DNA of 64,000 nucleotides, from assembly GCA_029265125.1 (NCBI GenBank), contig JAJUJX010000001.1, positions 124,001 to 188,000 of the forward strand. Direction: 5' to 3'. Origin of the DNA: Tolumonas sp008015085 (GTDB lineage: Bacteria > Pseudomonadota > Gammaproteobacteria > Enterobacterales > Aeromonadaceae). The notes under the pieces were generated by a model. That model was not told the DNA's origin, made no database searches, and worked only from the letters and a program-made list of their open reading frames with translations. The first letter of the stretch is position 1. Every line of letters begins with the position of its first letter. Positions 25,286 to 33,410 of the stretch are shown here, in pieces. Made by a program: the position numbers and the translations under genes.

Positions 25286-26617
25286 TTACAGAATAAACCG
25301 GCTCAGATCTTCATCTTCTACCAGCTCACCCAGATAACGCTCTACATAAGCAGCATCAATGCTAATGGTCTGGCCTGGATTATCAGAAGCGTCGTAAGAG
25401 ATATCTTCCATCAGTTTTTCCAGCACAGTATGCAGGCGACGTGCACCGATGTTTTCGGTACGTTCGTTCACCTTCCAGGCTGCTTCGGCAATGCTACGGA
25501 TACCATCTGCCGTGAATTCAACCTTCACCTCTTCAGTAGCCATCAGCGCCCGGTATTGTTCGGTCAGTGAAGCATTTGGTTCGGTCAGAATGCGTTCAAA
25601 ATCATCCACCGTCAGGCTTTTGAGTTCTACGCGGATGGGCAGACGACCTTGCAATTCCGGTATCAGATCCGAAGGTTTGGCGATCTGGAATGCACCGGAA
25701 GCAATAAACAGGATGTGATCGGTCTTTACCATGCCGTGTTTGGTATTCACAGTGCAACCTTCCACCAGTGGTAACAGATCACGCTGTACACCTTCACGGG
25801 ATACATCCGGTCCACTGCTTTCGCCGCGTTTGCAGATTTTGTCGATCTCATCAATGAAAACGATACCGTTGTTTTCCACTGCATGGATGGTCTTTTCTTT
25901 CAGCTCTTCTGGGTTTAGCAGACGAGCGGCTTCTTCTTCCAGCAGTTGCTTCAGCGCATCTTTCACTTTCAGTTTACGTTTGCGGGTCGCACCGGAAGAC
26001 ATATTCTGGAACAGCCCCTGCAACTGATTGGTCATCTCTTCCATACCCGGTGGCGCCATGATCTCGACACCGACCTGTGGTGCGGCGATATCGATTTCGA
26101 TCTCTTTGTCATCCAGTTCGCCTTCACGCAGCTTTTTGCGGAAGATCTGACGGGTATGGTTGTCAGTATCAGCCTTTTCTGTTTCGCCCCAGTTGTTGCG
26201 TACAGGTGGCAGTAATACATCCAGCACGCGCTCTTCGGCGGCTTCCTGCGCACGGAAGCGAACTTTATCCATTTCCTGAACACGCATCATCTTCAGGGCC
26301 ATATCGGTCAGATCCCGGATGATGCTGTCGACTTCTTTACCGACATAACCCACTTCGGTGAATTTCGTCGCTTCCACTTTGATGAACGGCGCATTCGCCA
26401 GTTTAGCCAGACGACGGGCAATTTCAGTTTTACCAACACCGGTTGGGCCTATCATCAGTATATTTTTCGGTGCCACTTCCTGACGGAGTTCTTCAGAAAG
26501 CTGCATACGACGCCAGCGGTTACGTAAAGCAATAGCAACAGCACGTTTCGCATCAGCCTGACCAATGATGTGGCGATCAAGCTCGTGAACAATTTCTCTC
26601 GGAGTCATTTCAGACAT
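25286..26617 (-). CDS. hslU: HslU ATPase of the HslVU protease
   Basis: 443 residues from ATG 26617, the same length and N-terminus as E. coli HslU; an earlier ATG at 26638 adds seven residues but lacks support, while AAGGA lies seven bases before 26617. The AAA+ domain has Walker A GPTGVGKTE (about 57-65), Walker B IVFIDEIDK and the GYVGK pore loop; the C-terminal tail LSRFIL docks into HslV. HslU unfolds substrates for the HslV peptidase. It lies 25 bases downstream of hslV in one heat-shock operon. Confidence 0.97.
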   Translation of the reverse strand: MSEMTPREIVHELDRHIIGQADAKRAVAIALRNRWRRMQLSEELRQEVAPKNILMIGPTGVGKTEIARRLAKLANAPFIKVEATKFTEVGYVGKEVDSIIRDLTDMALKMMRVQEMDKVRFRAQEAAEERVLDVLLPPVRNNWGETEKADTDNHTRQIFRKKLREGELDDKEIEIDIAAPQVGVEIMAPPGMEEMTNQLQGLFQNMSSGATRKRKLKVKDALKQLLEEEAARLLNPEELKEKTIHAVENNGIVFIDEIDKICKRGESSGPDVSREGVQRDLLPLVEGCTVNTKHGMVKTDHILFIASGAFQIAKPSDLIPELQGRLPIRVELKSLTVDDFERILTEPNASLTEQYRALMATEEVKVEFTADGIRSIAEAAWKVNERTENIGARRLHTVLEKLMEDISYDASDNPGQTISIDAAYVERYLGELVEDEDLSRFIL

Positions 26618-26642
26618 CTGTGTATCCTTGATCTGCAATCAA

Positions 26643-27185
26643 TTAAATATTGGTGATAGTCGGGTATTCCAGCACTTCAATGGTCTGGAAGTTATTCGTA
26701 AAGACACAGATATCACCTGCGATAGTCAGTGCTTTTTTCACAATGTCTTCTGCAGAAAGTTCGGTATTTTCCAGCAATGCGCGAGCGGCAGATTGTGCGA
26801 AAGCACCGCCGGAGCCGATAGCAATCAGATCATTTTCTGGCTGAACTACGTCACCGTTTCCGGTAATGATGAAAGAGCGTTGAGCATCGGCAACAGCCAG
26901 TAGTGCTTCCAGACGACGAAGTGCGCGGTCAGTTCGCCATTCTTTGGCCAGTGCGACGGCGGCACGTTCCAGGTTGCCCTGATGTGCCTGTAATTTCGCT
27001 TCAAAACGCTCCAGAAGAGTAAAGGCATCAGCGGTACCGCCAGCAAAACCAGCCAGTACTTTACCGTTATACAGGCGATGAACTTTACGGGCATTGCCCT
27101 TCATCACGGTATTGCCAAGAGAAACCTGGCCATCGCCACCAATTACTACCTGGCCATTGCGCCGAACAGAAACGATTGTAGTCAC
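26643..27185 (-). CDS. hslV: HslV peptidase of the HslVU protease
   Basis: 180 residues, starting at GTG 27185: GAGG lies five bases upstream and the second residue is then the catalytic threonine (TTIVSVRRNG) exposed by Met removal. The frame continues upstream to 27230 but that part is leader RNA. The proteasome-beta-like fold is marked by GDGQVSLG, GFAGGTADAF and IGSGG. It forms two stacked hexamers capped by HslU. The promoter upstream has the heat-shock sigma-32 pattern. Confidence 0.95.
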   Translation of the reverse strand: MTTIVSVRRNGQVVIGGDGQVSLGNTVMKGNARKVHRLYNGKVLAGFAGGTADAFTLLERFEAKLQAHQGNLERAAVALAKEWRTDRALRRLEALLAVADAQRSFIITGNGDVVQPENDLIAIGSGGAFAQSAARALLENTELSAEDIVKKALTIAGDICVFTNNFQTIEVLEYPTITNI

Positions 27186-27205
27186 ATAAACCTCGATTAC
27201 GGGTA

Positions 27206-27220
27206 GTCGGCTGTGCCGAC
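27206..27220 (-). other. hairpin in the hslVU mRNA leader
   Basis: GTCGGC / GCCGAC, a perfect six-base-pair stem with a three-base loop, between the predicted transcription start and the hslV GTG. A leader stem-loop that stabilises hslVU mRNA is known in E. coli. Confidence 0.6.
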
Positions 27221-27238
27221 GAAGATTCATGAGACAGG

Positions 27239-27268
27239 AGATAGGGGCGCTAAGCCCCTATTTCAAGG
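27239..27268 (-). promoter_or_regulatory. sigma-32 (heat-shock) promoter of hslVU
   Basis: On the minus strand CTTGAA (-35) and CCCCTATCT (-10) are 14 bases apart, close to the sigma-32 consensus CTTGAA / CCCCATNT. The start is predicted near 27232. Confidence 0.8.
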
Positions 27269-27298
27269 TTAACTATGCTGGAATTATCCGGAAGTGAA

Positions 27299-28387
27299 TT
27301 ATTGTGCGTAGATTGTGCAGCTCTGCACAGTTCCGGCGCTTTTCAGGCGGTTTAGCGATTGCTCTGCAGCTGCACGGCTACTGTATGGGCCGAGCACTAC
27401 CCGATGCCAGGTGCCCGAAGCGTTGCTGGCCTGACGCACCTGTGCAGTTTGTCCCTGAACGGCAATGCGTGATTGAAGGGAATTAGCCTGATCGTTCGTA
27501 CGGAAAGCACCGCATTGCATCATAAACCGTTTTGCTGCTGTCGTAGTGGTGGTGGTGGCAGCAGCTGTTGTTGCCGGAGTGTTGCTACTGCGGGCAGCCG
27601 GAGTTGATTCCGTATCTGAGGTATAAGGACGTGGTTTCCCGAACATGGCCAGTGCCTCGTCCCGCTCCTGCATTGCTGTTTTGGTTTCTTTTGGTGTTTC
27701 AGTTGTGGTCGCAGCCAGTTTGCTGGCTTTATCTGACTCTCTGGCAATCACATCCGCAAATGAGCGCGGTTTGCGAGGATTAGCCGGCTGCGCCGTTGTG
27801 CCTGTAATCTGTTCTGCCGGTGCAGCTGTAGCCGCGTTGCGTTCTGAGATCTGAGCACTGGCTGCCTGTGTCGTTGGCGTTTTCGTGATCACGGGGCGAG
27901 TCGTCGTTTCACTTGTGGTAGTTACCTGCTGTTCGGCTGGGAGTTGTCCGTTTTGCTGCTGAGCCAGTAGCTTTGCCCGTTCTTGCTGGGCTCGTATCAT
28001 CTCCTGCATTTTTTGTTGCTGAGCCAGGATCTGCGGGTCTTTACTCGGATCGCTGATAACCTGACCATCTGGCAGTTCAACCGGTACTTCTTTATTTTGC
28101 AGGATCTGCATGTAATCGAACTGTTCTTTAGCAGGACGTTGCTGCTCAATCGGAATCGGTGCAGCTGTTTGATTCTGAGTCGTTACAGGTTCTTCTGTTT
28201 CACCGGATGAACCACTAATTTGGTATAGAAATACACCAAAGCCAATCACTAACGATAACGCCAGCAGAGCCCGCACCATAGGAAATGGTGCGCTGCTTGT
28301 ATTACTGCTTTTGCGTCCGGTATTACCGCCCCGGCTTGCCGGTTTGCGTTTTGCCGGACGAGAACTGCGAACGTAATCCCGTGTCAT
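27299..28387 (-). CDS. ftsN: cell-division protein FtsN
   Basis: 362 residues. A basic cytoplasmic N-terminus (RDYVRSSRPAKRK), one membrane span at about 38-58, a long periplasmic Gln/Thr/Ala-rich linker and a C-terminal SPOR domain (about 285-362) are the FtsN layout. FtsN triggers septal peptidoglycan synthesis, and its SPOR domain binds denuded glycan. The linker is unusually rich in Thr and Ala, including runs of threonine near residue 280. The gene lies between argS and hslVU, as in many gammaproteobacteria but without cytR. Confidence 0.92.
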   Translation of the reverse strand: MTRDYVRSSRPAKRKPASRGGNTGRKSSNTSSAPFPMVRALLALSLVIGFGVFLYQISGSSGETEEPVTTQNQTAAPIPIEQQRPAKEQFDYMQILQNKEVPVELPDGQVISDPSKDPQILAQQQKMQEMIRAQQERAKLLAQQQNGQLPAEQQVTTTSETTTRPVITKTPTTQAASAQISERNAATAAPAEQITGTTAQPANPRKPRSFADVIARESDKASKLAATTTETPKETKTAMQERDEALAMFGKPRPYTSDTESTPAARSSNTPATTAAATTTTTTAAKRFMMQCGAFRTNDQANSLQSRIAVQGQTAQVRQASNASGTWHRVVLGPYSSRAAAEQSLNRLKSAGTVQSCTIYAQ

Positions 28388-28390
28388 GAC

Positions 28391-30133
28391 TTACATACGC
28401 TCCAGCGTTTCAATGCCCAGCAATGACAGGCCGGAAGTCAGCGTTTTTGCGGTTGCCTGACACAGTGTAAGACGACTGGCTTTTTCTGCAGCGGTTACGC
28501 CTTCTTTGTTGATTGGGCAAGCTTCATAGAAACTCATAAAGCAGCCGGATAGCTCATACAAATATGTACATAACAGATGCGGCATCCCTTTCTGTGCAAC
28601 GCTATGCACCACATCATTGAACTGCAGCAGCTTATTTGCCAGTGTTTCTTCAGCTGGTGCAGTGATCTGTACTGCGCCTGGCTGAGCCTCATCTCCCACA
28701 CGGCGGAAGATTGACTGAATACGGGTATAAGCGTATTGCAGATAAGGCGCGGTATTACCTTCGAAGGTCAGCATGTTATCCCAGTCGAAGATGTAGTCGG
28801 TTGTGCGGTTTTTGGATAGATCCGCATACTTCACGGCGCCCATTGCGACCGCGTGTACGACTTTCGCTTTTTCATCGGCTGGCAGGTCAGCTGATTTCTG
28901 AGCAATCAGATCACTGGCACGTGATTCAGCTTCATCCAGCAACTCTGACAGTTTCACTGTGCCGCCGGAGCGGGTTTTGAACGGTTTGCCATCTTTACCC
29001 AGCATCATGCCGAATGCGTGGTGTTCCAGAGAGACGTCGGCAGGCACATAACCCGCTTTACGGGCAATCGTCCATGCCTGTTGCAGATGCTGGTGCTGAC
29101 GGGAATCGATGAAATAGAGCACACGATCAGCGTTCAGCGTTTCCACACGGTATTTCGCACAGGCAATATCCGTGGTGGTATAGAGGAAGCCGCCGTCTTT
29201 TTTCTGCACGATAACACCCATGGCGTCACCGTCTTTACCTTTGAACTCATCAAGGTAAACAACCATCGCACCGTCATCTTCCACCGCTAAGCCTTGCGCT
29301 TTCAAGTCTTCCACGATGGCTTTCAGCATCGGGTTATACAGGCTTTCACCCATGACATCTTTTTCAGTGAGGCTGACGTTCAGACGATCATAAATGCGCT
29401 GGTTCTGCGCCATGGTAATGTCGACCAGTTTTTTCCACATGGTGCGGCAGTACTCATCACCACCTTGCAGTTTAACGACATAGCCACGGGCACGTTCTGC
29501 GAATACTTCATCTTCGTCGTAATGTTTTTTCGCTTCACGATAAAAAGCTTCCAGATCAGACAGTTCCAGCTCACTGGCCTGTTCGTTCTGTACTTTTTCC
29601 AGATAGGCGATCAGCATGCCGAATTGGGTTCCCCAGTCACCGATATGGTTAGCACGAACGATGTTATGACCTAAAAATTCAAGTGTACGCGCGACAGCAT
29701 CACCGATCACGGTTGAACGAATGTGGTGAACTGCCATTTCTTTCGCGACGTTTGGTGCAGAGTAATCGAGCACAATAGTCTGAGAAGGTATTGCCGCTTT
29801 TACGCCGGCTGTCGGGCTGACTGCAATCGCTTCAATCTGCTTGGCTAACCAGTTGGTATCTAAGAAAAAGTTGATAAAGCCAGGTCCGGCAATTTCTGCT
29901 TTAGCAACCAGCGCAGAGGCTGGCAGGTGATCAATAATCAGCTGAGCCAGTTCGCGCGGGTTTTTACCGGCAGGTTTAGCCAGCAACATCGCCAGATTAG
30001 TGGCCAGATCGCCATGGGCCTTGTCTTTGGTATTATCGACCTGAATACGCGGTTCTAATTCAACCGGAATTAATGCGGCAGCTTTCAGGCTGGATACGGT
30101 TTGTTCAAGGAGTTGTTGGATCTGTGCTTTCAT
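28391..30133 (-). CDS. argS: arginyl-tRNA synthetase
   Basis: 580 residues, class I. It has an N-terminal additional domain that recognises the tRNA D-loop (about 1-100), the catalytic core, and a C-terminal DALR anticodon-binding domain ending in GIETLERM. The segment that should hold the HIGH signature reads KEMAVHHIRST (Ala134-Val-His-His137), where E. coli has HVGH, so first His and Gly are replaced. The KMSKS equivalent follows MMLGKDGKPFKTRSGG, as in E. coli. It lies three bases upstream of ftsN on the same strand. Confidence 0.96.
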   Translation of the reverse strand: MKAQIQQLLEQTVSSLKAAALIPVELEPRIQVDNTKDKAHGDLATNLAMLLAKPAGKNPRELAQLIIDHLPASALVAKAEIAGPGFINFFLDTNWLAKQIEAIAVSPTAGVKAAIPSQTIVLDYSAPNVAKEMAVHHIRSTVIGDAVARTLEFLGHNIVRANHIGDWGTQFGMLIAYLEKVQNEQASELELSDLEAFYREAKKHYDEDEVFAERARGYVVKLQGGDEYCRTMWKKLVDITMAQNQRIYDRLNVSLTEKDVMGESLYNPMLKAIVEDLKAQGLAVEDDGAMVVYLDEFKGKDGDAMGVIVQKKDGGFLYTTTDIACAKYRVETLNADRVLYFIDSRQHQHLQQAWTIARKAGYVPADVSLEHHAFGMMLGKDGKPFKTRSGGTVKLSELLDEAESRASDLIAQKSADLPADEKAKVVHAVAMGAVKYADLSKNRTTDYIFDWDNMLTFEGNTAPYLQYAYTRIQSIFRRVGDEAQPGAVQITAPAEETLANKLLQFNDVVHSVAQKGMPHLLCTYLYELSGCFMSFYEACPINKEGVTAAEKASRLTLCQATAKTLTSGLSLLGIETLERM

Positions 30134-30393
30134 TGTTTCTGACGGTTCCTGACTCGAATACGGATAGCCGATCGGCTGGGTCGGAAATTTTACTCGGAAT
30201 GCCTTTCACTGACTACCTTTTCAGACAGCTTTAAGGCAAGTTGCTGCTATGCGACTACAATTAAAAGTAGCAGAACAATAATGACAGCACAGTGGTAGAA
30301 CGGTTAGTTGTGATGACTGGCGGGCAGAGACACGTCAGGAATCGGTGGTATGTCTCAGTACGAACTCCTGTTTATCGTGATAAGGAGGCTGCT

Positions 30394-30978
30394 ATGCAAC
30401 TGGCTATATTTCCTTTGCGGCTCAATCTGTTACCGGATGGTGTTCTGCCGCTGCGCATTTTTGAACCTCGCTATATGCGCATGATTGCTGAATCTTCCCG
30501 ACGCGGTATGGGGTTGTGCCTGTTGGGTAAATCCCTTGATGGTGGTTATTCACCGTTGCTGACAGTTGGTACCCGAGTGGAAATTATCGATTTTGATTTG
30601 CTGGCCGATAATACGCTTTCTGTCACGCTAAAAGGGGTTGAACGCTTCAAAATTCATGCGATGGAAGTAGAACCTGACGGATTGCTCAGTGCCGAAGTTC
30701 AACTATTACCTGGCTGGCACCATGAACCGCTGCAACCTGAACAGCATATTCTGGCGGAAAAGTTAGGCTTGCTGTTTGATGAACACCCCAGTTATGCAGC
30801 GTATTATCCAACTCCGCAATGGACGGATGTCTGCTGGGTGGTGCAACGTTGGTTAGAGGTTTTGCCGTTAGAGGCGGAAGAGAAATTTTCACTGATGGCC
30901 AGTAATGATTATCACGAAGCACTTCATTTTCTGCTGCAGGCGGTTCAGGAAGAAGAAGCGGCCGTACGTCAGCATTAA
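30394..30978 (+). CDS. LON substrate-binding-domain protein
   Basis: 194 residues from ATG 30394, with AAGGAGG five bases upstream. The sequence is one LON N-terminal (PUA-like) domain: LAIFPLRLNLLPDGVLPLRI and FEPRYMRMI are typical, followed by the VGTRVEI segment. There is no AAA+ or protease domain, so this is the stand-alone family also seen in many proteobacteria. The function is unknown. It precedes the ECF sigma factor by 150 bases. Confidence 0.85.
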   Translation: MQLAIFPLRLNLLPDGVLPLRIFEPRYMRMIAESSRRGMGLCLLGKSLDGGYSPLLTVGTRVEIIDFDLLADNTLSVTLKGVERFKIHAMEVEPDGLLSAEVQLLPGWHHEPLQPEQHILAEKLGLLFDEHPSYAAYYPTPQWTDVCWVVQRWLEVLPLEAEEKFSLMASNDYHEALHFLLQAVQEEEAAVRQH

Positions 30979-30997
30979 ACAAAATTACCCTTACGAA

Positions 30998-31025
30998 TGA
31001 TCTGTATTTTGACCGCTCGCGTAAT
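30998..31025 (+). promoter_or_regulatory. possible ECF-type promoter of the sigma/anti-sigma pair
   Basis: TGATCT and CGTAAT are separated by 16 bases, about 100 bases upstream of the sigma-factor gene. RpoE of the ChrR group is known to use TGATC-type -35 elements, so autoregulation is possible. The match is weak. Confidence 0.35.
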
Positions 31026-31128
31026 AGACAATTATGCAGGCGGTCAGGGTGTTTTCGGTATGGGATGGGGAAACTTGGGATATACTGCGGCTATTCAGTC
31101 ATATCGACTGCCCCCGCAGAGGATGTTG

Positions 31129-31707
31129 ATGGAAAGCGCGAATCCCGATTTTACCGCGTTATTGCTGCAAGTAGCCACTCAGCGCAGTAAAGCTGCTTAT
31201 AGTCAGCTATTTCACTATTTTGCCCCCCGGATCAGGCACTATGGCTTACGCCATCTGCGTTCAGAAGCCAGAGCGATGGAACTGGTGCAGGAAACCTTGC
31301 TGGCTGTCTGGCAAAAAGCGGCGTTATATCATCCGGATCGAGGTGCGCCGACCACCTGGATTTATACGGTCATGCGTAATCAGTGCTTTGATATGTTGCG
31401 GCGGCAGCAGGTTTCTAAAGAAGACCTGGTTGCCGAGGATATCTGGCCGGTACTGGAATATCAGGCTGTCGAAGATGATGCGAATGACCCCGGTGAGAAC
31501 GACATTCTGACCCGTCAGCTTATGCACTATTTGCATTTATTACCACTGCCTCAACAGGAGGTAGTGCGTAGTGTTTATCTGCAGGATCAGACGCTGCAGG
31601 AAATATCTGACCGGTTGCAGGTGCCGCTGGGAACGATCAAATCAAGATTACGGCTTGGGCTAATGAAATTACGTGAACAGATAGAGCAGGAGCGTGAGTA
31701 TGATTAA
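31129..31707 (+). CDS. ECF sigma factor (RpoE/ChrR group)
   Basis: 192 residues from ATG 31129, with AGAGG six bases upstream. Region 2 (YSQLFHYFAPRIRHYGL through the ELVQETLLAVWQKA segment) and region 4 (LPQQEVVRSVYLQDQTLQEI to GTIKSRLRLGL) are both clear. The next gene overlaps by eight bases and encodes a ChrR-type zinc anti-sigma factor, which places this pair in the group known from Rhodobacter, where it answers singlet oxygen and organic peroxides. No photolyase or cfa gene is present nearby. Confidence 0.9.
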   Translation: MESANPDFTALLLQVATQRSKAAYSQLFHYFAPRIRHYGLRHLRSEARAMELVQETLLAVWQKAALYHPDRGAPTTWIYTVMRNQCFDMLRRQQVSKEDLVAEDIWPVLEYQAVEDDANDPGENDILTRQLMHYLHLLPLPQQEVVRSVYLQDQTLQEISDRLQVPLGTIKSRLRLGLMKLREQIEQEREYD

Positions 31708-32356
31708 TTTTCATCCTGATAAAGCGCTGCTGACTGCCTATGCTGCTGACACCTTACCATTAAGCATGACATTGGCCGTGGCTATTCATATCGAGTTTTG
31801 CCCTTCATGCGCACAGCGTGTTGCAGAATTAGAACGCCAGCTGGCGCAAACCCTGTTGCTGGCAGAACCCGTGAATGAAACGGATGAACCGGCATTTGAG
31901 GATATGCTCTCCTTTATTCTGCAGCAGCCGGAAGCGCCAACAGAAATAGAGATCAAAGAACCTGCGATTGAAATTCAGGGGCAAACCTTCTGGCTGCCAA
32001 GAGCGTTGCGGCATATTGCCCGGCAAAACTGGCAGCAGATGGGGAATATCGGTCGCAGTCGTTTATTGCTTGATGATCAATCAGCAGGCCGTGCCAGTCT
32101 GATGTATCTCTCAGCCGGAGCTGCTGTGCCGCAGCATACCCACAAGGGGATGGAGCTGACTTTGCCGATCTCCGGCGCGTTTCGTGATGAGATGGGGGAA
32201 TATATTCCGGGGGATTTTATCCTGCGTGATAATCAGATAGCCCATCAGCCGCAATCGAAAGACGGCTGTCTCTGTTTTGCACTGCTGGATGCACCGGTAC
32301 AGTTCACCCAAGGTTTACCTCGGATCCTGAATAATTTTGGTGATTTGCTCTATTAG
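31700..32356 (+). CDS. chrR: ChrR-type zinc anti-sigma factor with cupin domain
   Basis: 218 residues from ATG 31700, with AGGAG seven bases upstream. The N-terminal anti-sigma domain has the zinc ligands His5, His30, Cys34 and Cys37 (HIEFCPSC), matching His6, His31, Cys35 and Cys38 of Rhodobacter ChrR. The C-terminal half is a cupin domain with HTHKGMELTLPISG and the closing His in NQIAHQP. Damage by singlet oxygen is thought to release the sigma factor. It is translationally coupled to the sigma gene. The stop overlaps the convergent LysR gene by four bases. Confidence 0.85.
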   Translation: MINFHPDKALLTAYAADTLPLSMTLAVAIHIEFCPSCAQRVAELERQLAQTLLLAEPVNETDEPAFEDMLSFILQQPEAPTEIEIKEPAIEIQGQTFWLPRALRHIARQNWQQMGNIGRSRLLLDDQSAGRASLMYLSAGAAVPQHTHKGMELTLPISGAFRDEMGEYIPGDFILRDNQIAHQPQSKDGCLCFALLDAPVQFTQGLPRILNNFGDLLY

Positions 32357-33255
32357 AGTAGTTGCCGCATTAACTGACGTAACCAGATCACCGAAGGATG
32401 TTCCCCCTGAGCTGGGTGCCAGACACAGTTCAGGTGATAACAGGGCATATCATCCGGCAGTGATACCATCCGCAATGGCCAGTTGCCTGTCAGCATACTG
32501 GCCACTTTTTTAGGCAGTACCAGCAGATGATCGGTCTGGCTGACAATGGCGGCAGCCGAGAGGTAGCTCTGACTGTTAGCAGAAATGCGTCGTTGCAGGC
32601 CATGACTGGTCAGATAGCGATCCACCATCGATTCGCGTGTTCCTAATGGTGAATGAAACACATGCGGCAGGGCAATCAGCTTGGTTAGATCCAGCTGTTC
32701 TCCCACTTGGTCATTTTGTTGCTGTACCAGCCCGGCCAGTGGTTCCTGTAACCAGGTTTCGCGGCACAGATAGCGCGGTACATCCATGTATTCATCAAAC
32801 CCCAGTACCAGATCGATTTCTCCGGTTGCAAGTTCTGCTTCCGGCAGTTGATCACGTAAGATAGCGATTTCGATCTGAATTTGCGGTGCAATCTCTTTTA
32901 ACCGCCGGATCAGCGGCGGGATCAGTACACATTCGACATAATCGGTGGTGCTGATAACAAAGCGCCGGTCGGAACGCTGCGGCTCAAACTCTTCCATTTC
33001 CCCCAGTTGCTGCTCCAGCAGATGCAGCGCCTGCTGCACACCAGCATGCAGTTTCAGTGCGCGGTCTGTGGGTTGCATGCCCTGCGGGGTTTTAACCAGC
33101 AACGGGTCAGCAAACTGTTCACGCAGCCGGTTCAGGGCATGACTCATGGCTGGCTGACTGATATAGAGCTGTTCAGCCGCACGGGTAACATGACGACAGG
33201 TCATCAAAGCGTCAAACGCCAGTAATAGATTAAGATCGAGCTGGTGGAGTTTCAT
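32353..33255 (-). CDS. LysR-family regulator beside the agmatine pathway genes
   Basis: 300 residues. The N-terminal LysR helix-turn-helix (HVTRAAEQLYISQPAMSHAL) resembles the NodD/LeuO-like branch (LDLNLLLAFDALM). The effector domain follows at about 90-300. It is divergent from aguB-aguA with a 155-base gap, the usual LysR arrangement, so it probably controls agmatine use. The effector, perhaps agmatine or putrescine, is not known. Confidence 0.85.
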   Translation of the reverse strand: MKLHQLDLNLLLAFDALMTCRHVTRAAEQLYISQPAMSHALNRLREQFADPLLVKTPQGMQPTDRALKLHAGVQQALHLLEQQLGEMEEFEPQRSDRRFVISTTDYVECVLIPPLIRRLKEIAPQIQIEIAILRDQLPEAELATGEIDLVLGFDEYMDVPRYLCRETWLQEPLAGLVQQQNDQVGEQLDLTKLIALPHVFHSPLGTRESMVDRYLTSHGLQRRISANSQSYLSAAAIVSQTDHLLVLPKKVASMLTGNWPLRMVSLPDDMPCYHLNCVWHPAQGEHPSVIWLRQLMRQLL

Positions 33256-33278
33256 CGGTTATTCATCATGTTTATCAC

Positions 33279-33295
33279 TGAATAAATATAATTCA
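33279..33295. promoter_or_regulatory. inverted repeat in the LysR-aguB gap
   Basis: TGAAT-N7-ATTCA, preceded by another ATTCA at 33261-33265, forming a set of mirrored half-sites. This is a candidate LysR-family binding region. The spacing of seven rules against a normal ArgR box. Confidence 0.4.
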
Positions 33296-33410
33296 TTTGA
33301 TGGATGATGGTGCATTTTTCTAAACTGCGACTTATCAAATTTAAGCTATACCTAATACCAGACTGGTGGATTTATCCATCGATCACAATTTCTCACAGAA
33401 GGAGCTCGTT

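Noticed and set aside
27241..27261. Hairpin between ftsN and hslV as a terminator
   Set aside because: No T run in the ftsN direction; its sequence is explained by the sigma-32 promoter of hslVU.
30134..30393. Possible small RNA or tRNA in the argS / LON-gene gap
   Set aside because: No cloverleaf, no clear terminator and no strong hairpin could be found.
33279..33295. ArgR box upstream of aguB
   Set aside because: The TGAAT and ATTCA arms are seven bases apart, not four as in ArgR boxes; a LysR site is likelier.
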